64,000 nt of DNA from Nocardia abscessus NBRC 100374 (GCF_000308455.1 NZ_BAFP01000040.1:62001-126000), one strand, 5' to 3'; shown: positions 24,151 to 33,932, counted from the first letter of the stretch. Notes: generated by a model from the letters alone, not told the origin. A program made the numbers and translations.

Positions 24151-24558
24151 ATGAGTACCACAGTTGCCGACACCGCCGCCGAGATCGAGGCCATCCGCGC
24201 GGTCGTCGCGCGCGTCCAGCACGTCCAGCAGAACGAACTCGTCGACGAATTCGCCGCGCTGTTCCGCGCGGACGCGATCTGGACCACCGGCCACGGCAAA
24301 CGCCTCTTCGGACGCGCCGCCATCGCCGAGTTCACCGCCCAGGTGCTGCCGGGAGCGAGTGCGCACGGCACGGCGACCTACGAGATCGAGCACGTCCTGT
24401 TCATCCGCCCGGATGTGGCCGCGGTCAAGGTGCGCCAGCGCTATTTCACCCCGGAGGGCGCCTTGGACAGCGAAGGCACCCCGATGTACGTCATGTCCAA
24501 GGAGGACGGCCGCTGGTTGCTCACCGCCAACCAGAACACGCCCGTGGTGGCGGACTGA
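24151..24558 (+). CDS. SnoaL/NTF2-like (SgcJ/EcaC type) protein
   Basis: 135 aa, alpha+beta cone fold: IRAVVARVQHVQQNELVDEFAALF, then DAIWTTGHGKRLFGRAAIAEF and RWLLTANQNTPV at the C-terminus. Members are small isomerases, hydrolases or stress-induced proteins of unknown substrate. Start ATG 24151; the frame is open back to 23800 but nothing conserved lies there and the sulfate promoter occupies it. The upstream region contains purine-rich AAGGAGG tracts (24051-24070) whose purpose is unclear. Monocistronic, divergent from the sulfate operon. Confidence 0.75.
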   Translation: MSTTVADTAAEIEAIRAVVARVQHVQQNELVDEFAALFRADAIWTTGHGKRLFGRAAIAEFTAQVLPGASAHGTATYEIEHVLFIRPDVAAVKVRQRYFTPEGALDSEGTPMYVMSKEDGRWLLTANQNTPVVAD

Positions 24559-24673
24559 AGCCTGGTTACGGGCTCGCCGCGCGAGGTGATCGGAACCAGC
24601 GATCCGGGGTCGGCCGGGGACGCTGCGCGGTCCCGGGCGTCGGCGCGCATCCGGCGGCGTTCACACTGGACAT

Positions 24674-25882
24674 GTGAGTTCTTCCGCCGCGCCTGCCAGC
24701 ACCGACGCCTTCGCGCCGGTGCTGCGCGATTTCGGCGCCGGGCCGTTCGGGATCTACGTGCACGTGCCGTTCTGCGCCACGCGCTGCGGCTACTGCGACT
24801 TCAACACCTACACCGCGGGGGAACTCGGCACGTCGGCCTCGCCGCAGTCATGGCTGGTGGCATTGCGGGGGGAGCTGGCCGCCGCCGCGCGGGAGTTCGC
24901 CGCGTTGCCGAGCTCCACGCCCGAGGTGGCCACCGTCTTCGTCGGCGGAGGGACGCCCTCGCTGCTCGGCGGCGACGGGCTCGCCGCGGTGCTGGACGCG
25001 GTGCGTGCCGAGTTCACCCTCGCTGCCGGGGCCGAGGTCACCACGGAATCCAATCCCGAATCCACCTCGCCGGAATTCTTCGAGCGCATCCGGGCGGCCG
25101 GGTTCACCAGGGTGTCGCTGGGCATGCAGTCCGCCGCGCAGCACGTCTTGCGGGTGCTCGACCGCACGCACACCCCGGGCCGCGCGGTGGCCGCCGCGCG
25201 AGAGGCGCGCGCCGCCGGCTTCGACCACGTCAACCTGGACCTGATCTACGGGACGCCGGGTGAGCGGGACGCCGACCTGGACGTCAGCCTGGACGCGGTG
25301 CTCGGCGCGGGCGTCGACCACGTCTCGGCCTACTCGCTGATCGTGGAGGACGGCACCGCGCTGGCCCGGCGGGTGCGCCGCGGCGAACTGCCCGCGCCCG
25401 ACGACGACGTTCTCGCCGCCCGCTACGAGCGCATCGACGCGCGCCTGCGCTCGGCGGGGCTCGGCTGGTACGAAGTGTCGAACTGGGCGGCGGGCGACGC
25501 CGCGGTCTGCAGGCACAACCTCGGCTACTGGGACGGCGGTGACTGGCTCGGCGCCGGGCCGGGTGCGCACAGTCATGTCGGCGGCGTGCGGTGGTGGAAC
25601 GTGAAGCACCCCGCGCGGTACGCGGATCGAGTCGGTGCGGGCGGCTTGCCCGCCGCGGGCTGGGAGGCGCTCAGCGCGGACGAGCGCTACCTGGAGCGGG
25701 TCATGCTCGCCGTCCGGCTGCGCAGCGGCCTGCCCCTGGCCGAGCTGACGTCGTCGGCCATGCCCGCGGTCGACCGCGTGATCGGCGACGGCCTCGCCGT
25801 GCGTTCGCCCGGTGATCGGCTCGTGCTCACCGACCGCGGCCGTCTCCTCGCCGACGGCGTCGTCCGCGAACTGCTCGGATGA
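24674..25882 (+). CDS. hemW: radical SAM haem chaperone HemW
   Basis: 402 aa. C34-x3-C38-x2-C41 (CATRCGYC) binds the radical-SAM [4Fe-4S] cluster, followed by VFVGGGTPS and the HemN_C-type C-terminus. HemW carries haem to target proteins; such proteins are often annotated as oxygen-independent coproporphyrinogen oxidase, but they lack the N-terminal Cys of true HemN. Start GTG 24674; CACACT ends 6 nt before it, compatible with a leaderless transcript. In M. tuberculosis the homologue sits between the sirA and hrcA regions, as here. Confidence 0.9.
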   Translation: MSSSAAPASTDAFAPVLRDFGAGPFGIYVHVPFCATRCGYCDFNTYTAGELGTSASPQSWLVALRGELAAAAREFAALPSSTPEVATVFVGGGTPSLLGGDGLAAVLDAVRAEFTLAAGAEVTTESNPESTSPEFFERIRAAGFTRVSLGMQSAAQHVLRVLDRTHTPGRAVAAAREARAAGFDHVNLDLIYGTPGERDADLDVSLDAVLGAGVDHVSAYSLIVEDGTALARRVRRGELPAPDDDVLAARYERIDARLRSAGLGWYEVSNWAAGDAAVCRHNLGYWDGGDWLGAGPGAHSHVGGVRWWNVKHPARYADRVGAGGLPAAGWEALSADERYLERVMLAVRLRSGLPLAELTSSAMPAVDRVIGDGLAVRSPGDRLVLTDRGRLLADGVVRELLG

Positions 25883-25969
25883 TCCACCCGGCGCGCTCCA
25901 GACGACATGGTCGGACCTGGCGATTCGGGCACGACCACCCCGGAAATCGCACTCGCCCAACCCGTACCG

Positions 25970-25991
25970 CGGACGGCCCTGCGCCCGTCCG
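25970..25991 (+). terminator. hairpin downstream of hemW
   Basis: CGGACGG/CCGTCCG, 7 bp, 8-nt loop, about 90 nt after the hemW stop. Confidence 0.35.
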
Positions 25992-26103
25992 GGCGGGCCC
26001 GATTCAAGCCCGCGGCTGCGGTGGTTCCGCGAACCGCGCCTCCGATTCCGGTAACGCGGCGCCGAACGGCCGCGTAGTCTGCGACCAACCCCCAAGGAGA
26101 CCA

Positions 26104-26319
26104 ATGGCGTCGGCACGGCACATCACCCTTATCCATGAACCGGGCGAATTCGCGGAGGCGCGAGCGGCGGAGAAAGCGGAGAATGCGCGCCAGTGCGCCG
26201 TCGCCGCCCGCACCGTGGCCAGCTACGCGCAGAACGCCACCGACTGCGAGTCGCTGCTGGCGATGCTCGGCCTCGACGCCCTCGCGGGCAAGCAGGCGAG
26301 AACCCCCGACTGCGGCTGA
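26104..26319 (+). CDS. small conserved-looking hypothetical protein
   Basis: 71 aa with a very good RBS (AAGGAG, 5 nt spacing) and a possible -10 TAGTCT at 26073-26078. Composition is Ala/Glu-rich and helical (AEARAAEKAENARQCAVAARTVASYAQ), followed by NATDCESLLAMLGLDAL; two Cys (residues about 31 and 48) and one near the C-terminus. No membrane span, no signal peptide. I do not recognise a family; the ESLLAMLGL segment suggests a folded helical bundle. It ends 3 bp from the convergent AraC gene. Confidence 0.65.
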   Translation: MASARHITLIHEPGEFAEARAAEKAENARQCAVAARTVASYAQNATDCESLLAMLGLDALAGKQARTPDCG

Positions 26320-26322
26320 CCG

Positions 26323-27288
26323 CTACGGCTCGTCCGTGGCGAGCGCGATCCTGCGCCATTCCCGGGGCGAGAGTCCGTAGGCGGTGCGAAAGCGCCGGGC
26401 GAAATGGCTCGGATCGCGAAAACCCCAGCGTCGCGCGATCATCGCGATCGTCCGGTGCTTCTGATCCAAGCGCGCCAGATCGCCGCGCACCTGCTCCAGC
26501 CGCTGACCGATGATCCACTGTTCGAGGCTGTATTCCGCGTTCGCGCAGACCTTGTACAGCTGCCGGACCGACATGTTGTGCGCCTTGGCGATCTGTTCGG
26601 CGCCGAGGCCGGGATCGGCCAGGTTGCGCCGGACGTAGGCGCGGATCCGGGCCAGCAGGATGTCGGTCGGGACGACGGGGCCGTTGCCGTCGTCGCTGCC
26701 CGCCGACAACAGCAGGCCCCGGATCAATTCGATACTGGCGCAGCCGGACAGCGCGGCCGCCGGGTCGGCGCTGAGCGCGTCGGCGTCGGCGGTCAGCTGG
26801 ACGATGTGCCCGGCCACCAGCCGGTAGTGCGGACTGCCCTGCACCCTGGTCGCGGCCTGACTGATCAGGTCTGCGGGCAGGCCGAGTTGATCGAGCGGCA
26901 CGTGCAGGCAGGTCGACACCCCGTCACCGCGCCGGCTGAAGTCGTAGGGGGCGTTCAGGTCCATGACATGGAGTTCGCCCGGCCGCACGACGCGCTGGAC
27001 GCCACCCTGCTCGTAGTGCCCGTCGCCTGCCTGCTGCACCGCGACCGCCAGCATCGGCGCGGGTGAGCTGCGCACCTGCTTCGGCGTGCGGATCAACTGG
27101 ATGCCGGAGGTCCGGGCGCGGAAGATGCTCGCGTCGCCGAACTGCCATACGTCGAACCTGGCGTGGACCCGCTCGTCCGGCCCGTCCAAGACGACGAGGG
27201 ACGGGGCCGACGCCCGCTGCATCGCCGCGGACACCGCGTCCACCCGCTCGTGCGGCGCGATGGTGTCCGTATCGAACACGACCGTCAT
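26323..27288 (-). CDS. AraC-family transcriptional regulator
   Basis: 321 aa. The N-terminal cupin-like AraC-binding-like domain (about 30-200) includes VRPGELHVMDLNAPYDF. Two C-terminal HTH motifs follow: DPGLGAEQIAKAHNMSVRQLYKV and HRTIAMIARRWGFRDPSHFARRFR, ending GLSPREWRR. This is the FeaR/NphR-like arrangement. Start ATG 27288 with GGAGG 7 nt upstream. Its divergent neighbours are a 61-codon frame and two alpha/beta hydrolases, which it may activate. GCACGG and CCGTGC (27329-27355) form a spaced dyad upstream. Confidence 0.88.
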   Translation of the reverse strand: MTVVFDTDTIAPHERVDAVSAAMQRASAPSLVVLDGPDERVHARFDVWQFGDASIFRARTSGIQLIRTPKQVRSSPAPMLAVAVQQAGDGHYEQGGVQRVVRPGELHVMDLNAPYDFSRRGDGVSTCLHVPLDQLGLPADLISQAATRVQGSPHYRLVAGHIVQLTADADALSADPAAALSGCASIELIRGLLLSAGSDDGNGPVVPTDILLARIRAYVRRNLADPGLGAEQIAKAHNMSVRQLYKVCANAEYSLEQWIIGQRLEQVRGDLARLDQKHRTIAMIARRWGFRDPSHFARRFRTAYGLSPREWRRIALATDEP

Positions 27289-27466
27289 GGCAGCCTCCGT
27301 CGCAATTGGGACAGATTCGGCAATCCTCGCACGGACCCGGCGGACGGAGCCGTGCATTCTGAGCCCAGCATCGTGCACTGACAGTCGTTTTTCTGGTGTT
27401 TGCCCGTCATACGCTGTCGAACGGCGATCGACAGAGATTGATCGCGGTCCGCCGTAGGAGGCAGGG

Positions 27467-27652
27467 GTGAACCGACGCCAGGTGGTATTTGTGCACGGCC
27501 AGCGCGGGGGCCGCAGCAGAATTGCTCATAGATTGCTGAAGGTGGACTCCGTGAGTCACTTCCTGCCCGTCGAACGCGACCGGCGCGCCGTCGCCGACAC
27601 CGCAGCACGATTCCCCGGCGAGAACCCTCCCGCGGTGCCCCGCGAGCCGTAA
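27467..27652 (+). CDS. possible small protein upstream of the hydrolases
   Basis: 61 codons from GTG 27467 with a strong RBS (AGGAGG, 5 nt spacing): MNRRQVVFVHGQRGGRSRI, then a Pro/Glu/Arg-rich tail. It ends 30 nt before the chloroperoxidase gene. The GC3 pattern improves only in the second half and no family is recognised, so it may be a leader frame rather than a functional protein. The rest of the 394-bp AraC-hydrolase interval shows no other gene. Confidence 0.35.
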   Translation: MNRRQVVFVHGQRGGRSRIAHRLLKVDSVSHFLPVERDRRAVADTAARFPGENPPAVPREP

Positions 27653-27682
27653 TCCGATCCATCCAGAGCGAAGGGAACCGTC

Positions 27683-28504
27683 ATGCCGACGATCACCACC
27701 ACCGATGGCGTCGAGATCTATTACAAGGATTGGGGTTCGGGGCGTCCCGTGGTGTTCAGCCACGGCTGGCCGCTGAACGGGGACGCCTGGGAAAACCAGA
27801 TGAACCTGGTCGCGAGCAACGGCTGTCGGGCCATCGCGCACGACCGGCGCGCACACGGCCGCTCCAGCGACGTGTGGGACGGGCACGACATGGACCACTA
27901 CGCCGACGATCTGGCCGCGGTGCTGAACGAGCTGGACATCACAGAGGCGATTCTGGTGGGGCACTCGACCGGCGGCGGCGAGGTGGCCAGATACCTGTCC
28001 AGGCACGGCACCTCGCGGGTCGCCAAGGCCGTGCTGCTGGGCGCCGTGCCGCCGTTGATGCTGAAGACCGGCGCCAATCCGGAAGGAACGCCGATCGAGG
28101 CGTTCGACGACATCCGCGCGGGCGTGGCCGCTGATCGGTCGCAGTTCTGGAAGGACCTGTCGGTCCCGTTCTACGGCGCCAACCGCGCGGAATCGAAGGT
28201 CTCACAGGGGCTGCGGGACCACTTCTGGCTGATGGGCATGCAGGTGGGGCTCAAAGCCGCGCTGGACTGCGTCGCGGCGTTCTCCGAGACCGATTTCACC
28301 GCCGAGCTGCCGGGCATCGATATCCCCGTGCTGGTCGCGCACGGCGACGACGACCAGATCGTGCCGCTCGCCGCCGCGGGCGCCAAGACGGCGAAGTTGC
28401 TACCGCGAGCACAGCTGAAGGTGTATCCCGGCGCTCCGCACGGCCTTTGTGGCGACTACGAGAAGGCGTTCAACGCCGATCTGCTCGACTTCGTGAAGAG
28501 CTGA
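27683..28504 (+). CDS. alpha/beta hydrolase, non-haem chloroperoxidase type
   Basis: 273 aa cofactor-free haloperoxidase/esterase fold: oxyanion region FSHGWPL, nucleophile GHSTGG (Ser about 97), acid HGDDDQIVP (Asp about 225) and His in GAPHGL (about 254). Such enzymes hydrolyse esters and, with peracetic acid, halogenate; the physiological role is usually detoxification. Start ATG 27683 with GAAGGGAA before it. It precedes a secreted hydrolase by 14 nt, forming a two-gene operon opposite an AraC regulator. Confidence 0.88.
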   Translation: MPTITTTDGVEIYYKDWGSGRPVVFSHGWPLNGDAWENQMNLVASNGCRAIAHDRRAHGRSSDVWDGHDMDHYADDLAAVLNELDITEAILVGHSTGGGEVARYLSRHGTSRVAKAVLLGAVPPLMLKTGANPEGTPIEAFDDIRAGVAADRSQFWKDLSVPFYGANRAESKVSQGLRDHFWLMGMQVGLKAALDCVAAFSETDFTAELPGIDIPVLVAHGDDDQIVPLAAAGAKTAKLLPRAQLKVYPGAPHGLCGDYEKAFNADLLDFVKS

Positions 28505-28518
28505 GGGACAAACATCCG

Positions 28519-29322
28519 ATGACGAACAAACGCAGCCTGCGCGGCGCGGTGGCGGCGCTCGCCATCGCACTCGCCGCTACCGTCTCGGCCGGTTCCGCCC
28601 AGGCCCAGGCCCTGCCTACCATCGTGCTCGTGCACGGCGCCTTCGCCGACACCACCAGCTGGGACGGCGTCGCCGCCGTGCTGCGCGGACGCGGCTATCG
28701 CGTGGTGACGCCGGAGAACCCGCTGCGCGGACCCGCCTACGACGCCGCGGCCGTGCAGCGCACGCTGGACACGATCAGCGGTCCGGTCGTGCTGGCGGGG
28801 CACTCCTACGGTGGTTTCGTGATCAGCAACGTGCGCGATCCGCAGGTCGAGTCCCTGGTCTACATCGCCGCTTTCGCACCGGTGTCAGGCGAGGTGGCCC
28901 AGGCGGCGCTCGACCCGATCCGCTTTCCGGGCAGCCAGTTGCTGCCGCCCGCGCTACAGGTGAAGGTCGTCGACGACGTCACGGGTGTCGCCGGCAAGAA
29001 CGTGGACGGCTACGTCGCTCCCGACAGTTTCAACGCCGTCTTCGCCCAGGACGTCGGTCCGGCGACCGCGGCCGACATGATCGCCCATCAGCACTCCATC
29101 GCCGTGAAGGCCAATCTCGAACCGTCCGGGCCGCCCTCGTGGTCCGGCATTCCGAGCTGGTATCTGGTCTCGGCGGCCGACCGGGTGATTCCCCCGTCCT
29201 CCCAGCGCTTCATGGCCCAGCGCATGGGGGCGCTGACCAGCGAGATCGACGCCTCGCACGCCTCGCTGGTCTCCCGGCCCGACGCCGTGGCCGCCGTGGT
29301 CGAAGCCGCCGCTGCACGCTGA
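28519..29322 (+). CDS. secreted alpha/beta hydrolase
   Basis: 267 aa with a Sec signal peptide (MTNKRSLRGAVAALAIALAA, cleavage expected after AQA near residue 29). The mature enzyme begins LPTIVLVHGAFADTTSWD; the nucleophile elbow is AGHSYGG, the acid is in SAADRVIP and the His in DASHASLVSRP. It resembles the EstC/pyrethroid-esterase-like group of the fold. Start ATG 28519, 14 nt after the chloroperoxidase gene, so co-transcribed. Exported counterpart of a cytoplasmic hydrolase; substrate unknown. Confidence 0.85.
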   Translation: MTNKRSLRGAVAALAIALAATVSAGSAQAQALPTIVLVHGAFADTTSWDGVAAVLRGRGYRVVTPENPLRGPAYDAAAVQRTLDTISGPVVLAGHSYGGFVISNVRDPQVESLVYIAAFAPVSGEVAQAALDPIRFPGSQLLPPALQVKVVDDVTGVAGKNVDGYVAPDSFNAVFAQDVGPATAADMIAHQHSIAVKANLEPSGPPSWSGIPSWYLVSAADRVIPPSSQRFMAQRMGALTSEIDASHASLVSRPDAVAAVVEAAAAR

Positions 29323-29334
29323 TCGCCGCAACTG

Positions 29335-29379
29335 GCGGGACGTGATCGTGGGTCCACCGACCGCACGGTCACGTCCCGC
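29335..29379 (+). terminator. hairpin after the hydrolase operon
   Basis: GCGGGACGTGA/TCACGTCCCGC, perfect 11-bp stem with a 23-nt loop, 12 nt after the stop codon. Confidence 0.6.
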
Positions 29380-29569
29380 TCGGCGGTTTCCGGGCGCGTG
29401 CGTCGCGGTCCTGCCGCCGCCAGCGGGAGCGTTGCGGGCGAGCGATTCGGCTTTCGACAATTAGACTGGATAAAGAGACGAACCGTGATTCGCCTGCGCC
29501 GGGTCGTGGGCGCGGGCCGTCTGCGCCGGGTACGGCGCGACCGGAGACGCAAGCGAGGAGGTGGGGCCG

Positions 29570-30601
29570 ATGTCGAGCACCGAGGATCGGCGCTTCGAGG
29601 TCCTGCGCGCGATCGTCGCGGACTATGTCGCGACCAAGGAGCCGATCGGGTCGAAGACGCTGGTCGAGCGGCATAATCTGGGTGTTTCCAGCGCGACGGT
29701 ACGCAACGACATGGCGGTGCTCGAGGCCGAGGGCTACATCACACAGCCGCACACCAGCTCCGGCCGCATTCCCACCGACAAGGGCTATCGGCAGTTCGTG
29801 GACCGGATCTCCGAGGTGAAGCCGCTGTCGCCGGCGGAGCGCAGGGCGATCATGGAGTTCCTGGAGTCGGGCGTCGACCTCGACGACGTGCTGCGCCGCG
29901 GCGTCCGCTTGCTGGCCCAGCTGACCAGACAGGTCGCGGTGGTTCAGTACCCGACGGTGTCGGCGTCCACGGTGCGGCACATCGAGGTGGTCGCCCTCAA
30001 TCCCGCGCGCCTGCTGCTGGTGGTGATCACCGACACCGGCCGGGTCGACCAGCGTCTGGTGGAACTCGGTGCGGTGATCGACGACGAGGATCTGGCCGCG
30101 CTGCGCGGCATGCTCGGCGGGGCGATGGACGGCAAACGGCTGGCCATGGCCTCGGCGGCGGTCGCGGAACTGCCCGAGCACGCGCCGGTGCGGCTGCGCG
30201 ACGTGCTGGTGCGGGTGTCCACGGTGCTGGTGGAGACGCTGGTGGAGCATCCGGAGGAGCGGTTGGTGCTCGGCGGCACCGCCAACCTGACCCGCAACGT
30301 CGCCGACTTCGGTTTCCCCGGTTCGCTGCGCGCCGTCCTGGAGGCGCTGGAGGAGCAGGTGATCGTGCTCAAGTTGCTCGCCGCGGCGCAGCAGCCGGGC
30401 ACGGTCACGGTGCGTATCGGCGAGGAGACGCAGGTCGAGCAGATGCGCGGCGCCTCGGTGGTGTCCACCGGCTACGGCGCGGCGGGTGCGGTGCTCGGCG
30501 GTATGGGGGTGCTCGGCCCGACCAGGATGGACTACCCGGGCACGATCGCCTCGGTGGCGGCCGTGGCCCGCTACATCGGCGAGGTCCTCGCCGAGCGTTG
30601 A
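29570..30601 (+). CDS. hrcA: heat-inducible repressor HrcA
   Basis: 343 aa. The winged helix [21 protein letters not shown], then [18 protein letters not shown] and the conserved [14 protein letters not shown] are diagnostic. A GAF-like dimer domain follows. HrcA binds CIRCE sites before groE genes and is itself matured by GroEL. Start ATG 29570 lies 8 nt after GGAGG; GTG 29561 is the alternative. No CIRCE (TTAGCACTC) is visible before it, so it may not be autoregulated here. Followed by dnaJ as in mycobacteria. Confidence 0.93.
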   Translation: MSSTEDRRFEVLRAIVADYVATKEPIGSKTLVERHNLGVSSATVRNDMAVLEAEGYITQPHTSSGRIPTDKGYRQFVDRISEVKPLSPAERRAIMEFLESGVDLDDVLRRGVRLLAQLTRQVAVVQYPTVSASTVRHIEVVALNPARLLLVVITDTGRVDQRLVELGAVIDDEDLAALRGMLGGAMDGKRLAMASAAVAELPEHAPVRLRDVLVRVSTVLVETLVEHPEERLVLGGTANLTRNVADFGFPGSLRAVLEALEEQVIVLKLLAAAQQPGTVTVRIGEETQVEQMRGASVVSTGYGAAGAVLGGMGVLGPTRMDYPGTIASVAAVARYIGEVLAER

Positions 30602-30656
30602 CCGGAAACCCGGTCGGCGACGCCACTGCTACGCTCGACCCTTCGGGCGGATAAAG

Positions 30657-30675
30657 TTGAGTGCACGAGACTAAT
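30657..30675. promoter_or_regulatory. HAIR-like half-site before dnaJ
   Basis: TTGAGT-N7-ACTaat matches the HspR box CTTGAGT-N7-ACTCAAG fully in the left half and three bases of the right. It sits about 80 nt upstream of dnaJ. Tentative. Confidence 0.3.
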
Positions 30676-30752
30676 GCTGTTGTCGGCGCGCTTCCTACGC
30701 GGCGCGGCACCGGCGGCACCGTCGAGAACGACCAAGGACTAGAGAACTCAAA

Positions 30753-31904
30753 GTGGCACGGGACTACTACGGACTGCTCGGCGTCGCGAAGAACGCGACC
30801 GATCAGGAGATCAAGCGGGCCTACCGCAAGCTGGCGCGTGAGCTCCACCCCGACGTCAACCCCGACGAGGCGGCGCAGGCCAAGTTCAAGGAAGTATCGA
30901 CCGCCTACGAGGTGCTGTCGGATCCGGAGAAGCGGCGCATCGTCGACATGGGCGGCGACCCGCTGGAATCGGGCGGCGGCGGAGCCGGCTTCAACGGCGC
31001 GGGCTTCGGCGGACTCGGCGACGTGTTCGAGGCGTTCTTCGGCGGCATGAGCGGCACGACCGGCGCGCGCAAGCCGCGCGGTCGCGTCCAGCCGGGCGCC
31101 GATTCACTGATCCGCACCCGGCTGAGCCTGGCCGAGTGCGCGGTCGGCGTCACCAAGCACCTGACCGTGGACACCGCGATCCTGTGCGACATCTGTCAGG
31201 GCTCGGGCACCAACGGCAACTCCAAGCCGGTGCGCTGCGAAACCTGCGGCGGCGCGGGCGAAGTCCAGTCCGTGCAGCGGTCCTTCCTCGGCCAGGTACT
31301 GACCTCGCGACCCTGCCCGACCTGCCGGGGCGCGGGCGAGACCATCCCGGACCCGTGCCACAAGTGCGGCGGCGACGGCCGTGTGCGGGCGCGCCGCGAG
31401 ATCGCCGCGCCGATTCCGGCCGGTGTGGCGAACGGCATGCGGGTGCGGCTGGCCGCGCAGGGCGAGGTCGGCCCGGGCGGCGGTCACGCGGGTGACCTGT
31501 ACGTCGAGATCGTGGAGCAGCCGCACGACGTGTTCGTCCGGGACGGGGACGACCTGCACTGCACCATCCGGGTGCCGATGGTCGACGCGGCGCTGGGCAC
31601 CACCGTCGTGATCGACACCATCCTCGACGGCCCCACCGAGCTGACCATTCCGGCGGGCACCCAGCCCGGCGAGATCTCGGTGCTGCGCGGTCACGGTATG
31701 CCGCGGCTGCGCTCCGGCGCGCGCGGCGACCTGCTCGCGCACCTGGACATCGTGATCCCGGCCAAGCTGGACAGCAAGCAGACCGAGTTGCTGCGCAAGT
31801 ACAAGGGAATGCGGGAACGCGAGCGCGCCGAGGTGATGTCGGCACAGTCCGAGCACAACAGCGGCCTGTTCGCGCGGCTGCGGGCCTCGTTCAGCGGGCG
31901 CTAG
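30753..31904 (+). CDS. dnaJ: chaperone DnaJ (DnaJ2 paralogue)
   Basis: 383 aa type I J-protein that stimulates DnaK. J domain with HPD at residues 32-34, a Gly/Phe linker ([19 protein letters not shown]), four zinc CxxCxGxG motifs ([32 protein letters not shown]) and the C-terminal substrate domains. Position directly after hrcA rather than in a dnaK operon marks it as the second actinobacterial DnaJ. GTG 30753 is the start. The stop abuts the rsmE GTG. Confidence 0.93.
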   Translation: MARDYYGLLGVAKNATDQEIKRAYRKLARELHPDVNPDEAAQAKFKEVSTAYEVLSDPEKRRIVDMGGDPLESGGGGAGFNGAGFGGLGDVFEAFFGGMSGTTGARKPRGRVQPGADSLIRTRLSLAECAVGVTKHLTVDTAILCDICQGSGTNGNSKPVRCETCGGAGEVQSVQRSFLGQVLTSRPCPTCRGAGETIPDPCHKCGGDGRVRARREIAAPIPAGVANGMRVRLAAQGEVGPGGGHAGDLYVEIVEQPHDVFVRDGDDLHCTIRVPMVDAALGTTVVIDTILDGPTELTIPAGTQPGEISVLRGHGMPRLRSGARGDLLAHLDIVIPAKLDSKQTELLRKYKGMRERERAEVMSAQSEHNSGLFARLRASFSGR

Positions 31905-32645
31905 GTGGCCGCGACGGTCTTCTACCTCGACGAGGTGCCCGAGCCGGGCGCGGTCGCGGTGCTGGACGGTCCGGAGGGCAGGCACGCCGCCACGGTGCGC
32001 CGCATCCGAATCGGCGAGCCGATCACCCTCTCCGATGGGCGCGGTGTGCTCGCCGAGTCGGAGGTCGTCGCCGCGCAACGCGACCGGCTCGAACTCGCGG
32101 TGCGCAACCGGGTGCTGGCGGCTCCGCAGGCGCCGCCGGTGACCGTCGTGCAGGCGCTGCCGAAATCCGATCGTTCGGAACTCGCGGTCGAGCTGATGAC
32201 CGAGGCGGGCGCGGACACCATCATCCCGTGGCAGGCCGCGCGCTGCGTCGCGAACTGGGAGGGCAAGGCGGCCAAGGGGGTCGACAAGTGGCGGGCCGCG
32301 GCCCGCTCGGCCGCCCGGCAGTCCCGGCGGGCCTACATCCCGGCGGTCGCCGATCTGCACCACACCAAAGCCCTGCTGGAGGTGGTCCGCACGGCGAAGG
32401 CCGACGGCGCGGTCATCGCGGCGCTGCACGAGTCCGGCTCCGCCCGCTTCGCCGAATTGCCCTTCGCCGAGGCCGGCGCGATCGTCCTCGTGGTAGGTCC
32501 GGAAGGCGGGCTGGACGACGCGGAACTGGCCGCCCTGGCCGAGGCGGGTGCTGAGGTGACCTTGCTCGGCCCGACGGTTCTGCGTACCTCCACCGCGGCA
32601 GCGGTCGCGCTCGGCGCGCTCGGCGCGCTGACCCCGCGCTGGTGA
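31905..32645 (+). CDS. rsmE: 16S rRNA m3U1498 methyltransferase RsmE
   Basis: 246 aa SPOUT methyltransferase. N-terminal PUA-like domain (EGRHAATVRRIRIGEPITLSDG) and the C-terminal trefoil knot with SAM site VGPEGGL and LGPTVLRTSTAA. Methylates N3 of U1498 in the decoding region of 16S rRNA. GTG 31905 follows the dnaJ stop without a gap, so translation is coupled. The hrcA-dnaJ-rsmE order is conserved in actinobacteria. Confidence 0.92.
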   Translation: MAATVFYLDEVPEPGAVAVLDGPEGRHAATVRRIRIGEPITLSDGRGVLAESEVVAAQRDRLELAVRNRVLAAPQAPPVTVVQALPKSDRSELAVELMTEAGADTIIPWQAARCVANWEGKAAKGVDKWRAAARSAARQSRRAYIPAVADLHHTKALLEVVRTAKADGAVIAALHESGSARFAELPFAEAGAIVLVVGPEGGLDDAELAALAEAGAEVTLLGPTVLRTSTAAAVALGALGALTPRW

Positions 32646-32690
32646 ACGCCTCCGAGGGCGGGTCCACCCAGCGTCGGTAGGGGTAGGCGG

Positions 32691-33932
32691 TCAGACCTCG
32701 ACAGGAACCGCTACCGCGACGGTGCCGGTGTGCTCCGCGTGGCGCTGCGACCGATGCGATACCCACAGCAGCACCACCGCGATGACCATCAGGAATCCGA
32801 TACCGCAGGTCAATCCGAGCCACCCCGCACGGGAGTAGGCGAGACCTGCCGCGCCGCCGACCAGCGCGCTGCCGAGGTAGTAGGCGAACAGATACAGCGA
32901 CGACGCCGCGCCCCGGTTGCCCCGTGCCATCGCGCCCACCCATGCGCTCGCCGCGGTGTGCGCCCCGAAGAATCCCGCGGTGTAGAGCAGAACGCCGAGC
33001 AGTACGGTGCCGAGATGGTCGGGAACGGTCACCACCAGCCCGATCGTCATCACGCCGAGCGACACCGTGAGCACCCGCAGCCTGCCGATCCGATCGGTCA
33101 GCCGCCCGGCCGCCGCCGACGCCGCCGTGCCCGCCAGATACAGCACGAACACCAGCCCCACCAGCGCTTCCGGTAATGCGAACGGCGCCGTGGTGAGCCG
33201 GTAGCCGAGATAGTTGTACAGCGAGACGAACCCGCCCATCAGGACGAACGCCAGCCCGAACAGCGCGAGCAACCCGCGATGACGCAGCTGTCCGGCGAGA
33301 TCGCCGAGCATCGTGTGGATACCGGCGGGACGCGGGACGAAGCCGCGAGACGGCGGCAGCCACCGGACGAACCACACCGTGCAGCCCGCGGCGGCGATCG
33401 CGGCCGCCGCCATCGCCCAGCGCCAGGAGGCCAGGTCCGAGGTGAACGCCGGAATCAACCGACCGGCCAGCCCACCGATCGTGGTGCCTGCCACGTAGAT
33501 GCCCATCGCGGCGCCCAACCCCTCGCCGTCGATCTCCTCCGCCAGATAGGCCATCGCCACCGCGGGCACGCCTGCCAGCGCTATGCCTTGCAGTGCTCGT
33601 CCGGCGAGCAGCAGCTCCAGCGACGGGCTCAGTGGCAGCAGCAGTCCGATCACCGCCGCCGCGACGGCGGAACCGGTCATCACCCTGGTCCGGCCGAGCC
33701 GCGCGGACAGGGCACTCACCGGGATGATGGCCAGCGCGAGGAAGCCGGTCGTGAGCGACACCGCCAGCGCCGCCTTCGCAGGCGCCACGCCGAACGCGGC
33801 CGAGAGGCTCGGCAGCAGCGCCTGGGCGCTGTACATGGACGCGAAGGTCGTCAGACCCGCCGCGAACAGCGCGACGGTGATCCTGCGTTCGTGGGCGGCG
33901 TCCCCCGGCGCCGCGCTCTGTCTCGTGCTCAT
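32691..33932 (-). CDS. MFS transporter (YnfM/arabinose-efflux type)
   Basis: 413 aa, about 12 TM helices. Motif A in loop 2-3: SALSARLGRTRVM; a matching RLTDRIGRLRVL in the second half. Resembles the inner-membrane YnfM-type exporters usually paired with LysR regulators. Start ATG 33932 has AAAGGAGG 6 nt upstream. It is divergent from a LysR gene 100 bp away, so inducer-dependent export is likely. Convergent with rsmE, from which it is separated by 45 bp without a good hairpin. Confidence 0.87.
   Translation of the reverse strand: MSTRQSAAPGDAAHERRITVALFAAGLTTFASMYSAQALLPSLSAAFGVAPAKAALAVSLTTGFLALAIIPVSALSARLGRTRVMTGSAVAAAVIGLLLPLSPSLELLLAGRALQGIALAGVPAVAMAYLAEEIDGEGLGAAMGIYVAGTTIGGLAGRLIPAFTSDLASWRWAMAAAAIAAAGCTVWFVRWLPPSRGFVPRPAGIHTMLGDLAGQLRHRGLLALFGLAFVLMGGFVSLYNYLGYRLTTAPFALPEALVGLVFVLYLAGTAASAAAGRLTDRIGRLRVLTVSLGVMTIGLVVTVPDHLGTVLLGVLLYTAGFFGAHTAASAWVGAMARGNRGAASSLYLFAYYLGSALVGGAAGLAYSRAGWLGLTCGIGFLMVIAVVLLWVSHRSQRHAEHTGTVAVAVPVEV

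Noticed and set aside
29440-29569. CIRCE element before hrcA
   Set aside because: No TTAGCACTC or its inverted partner is present.
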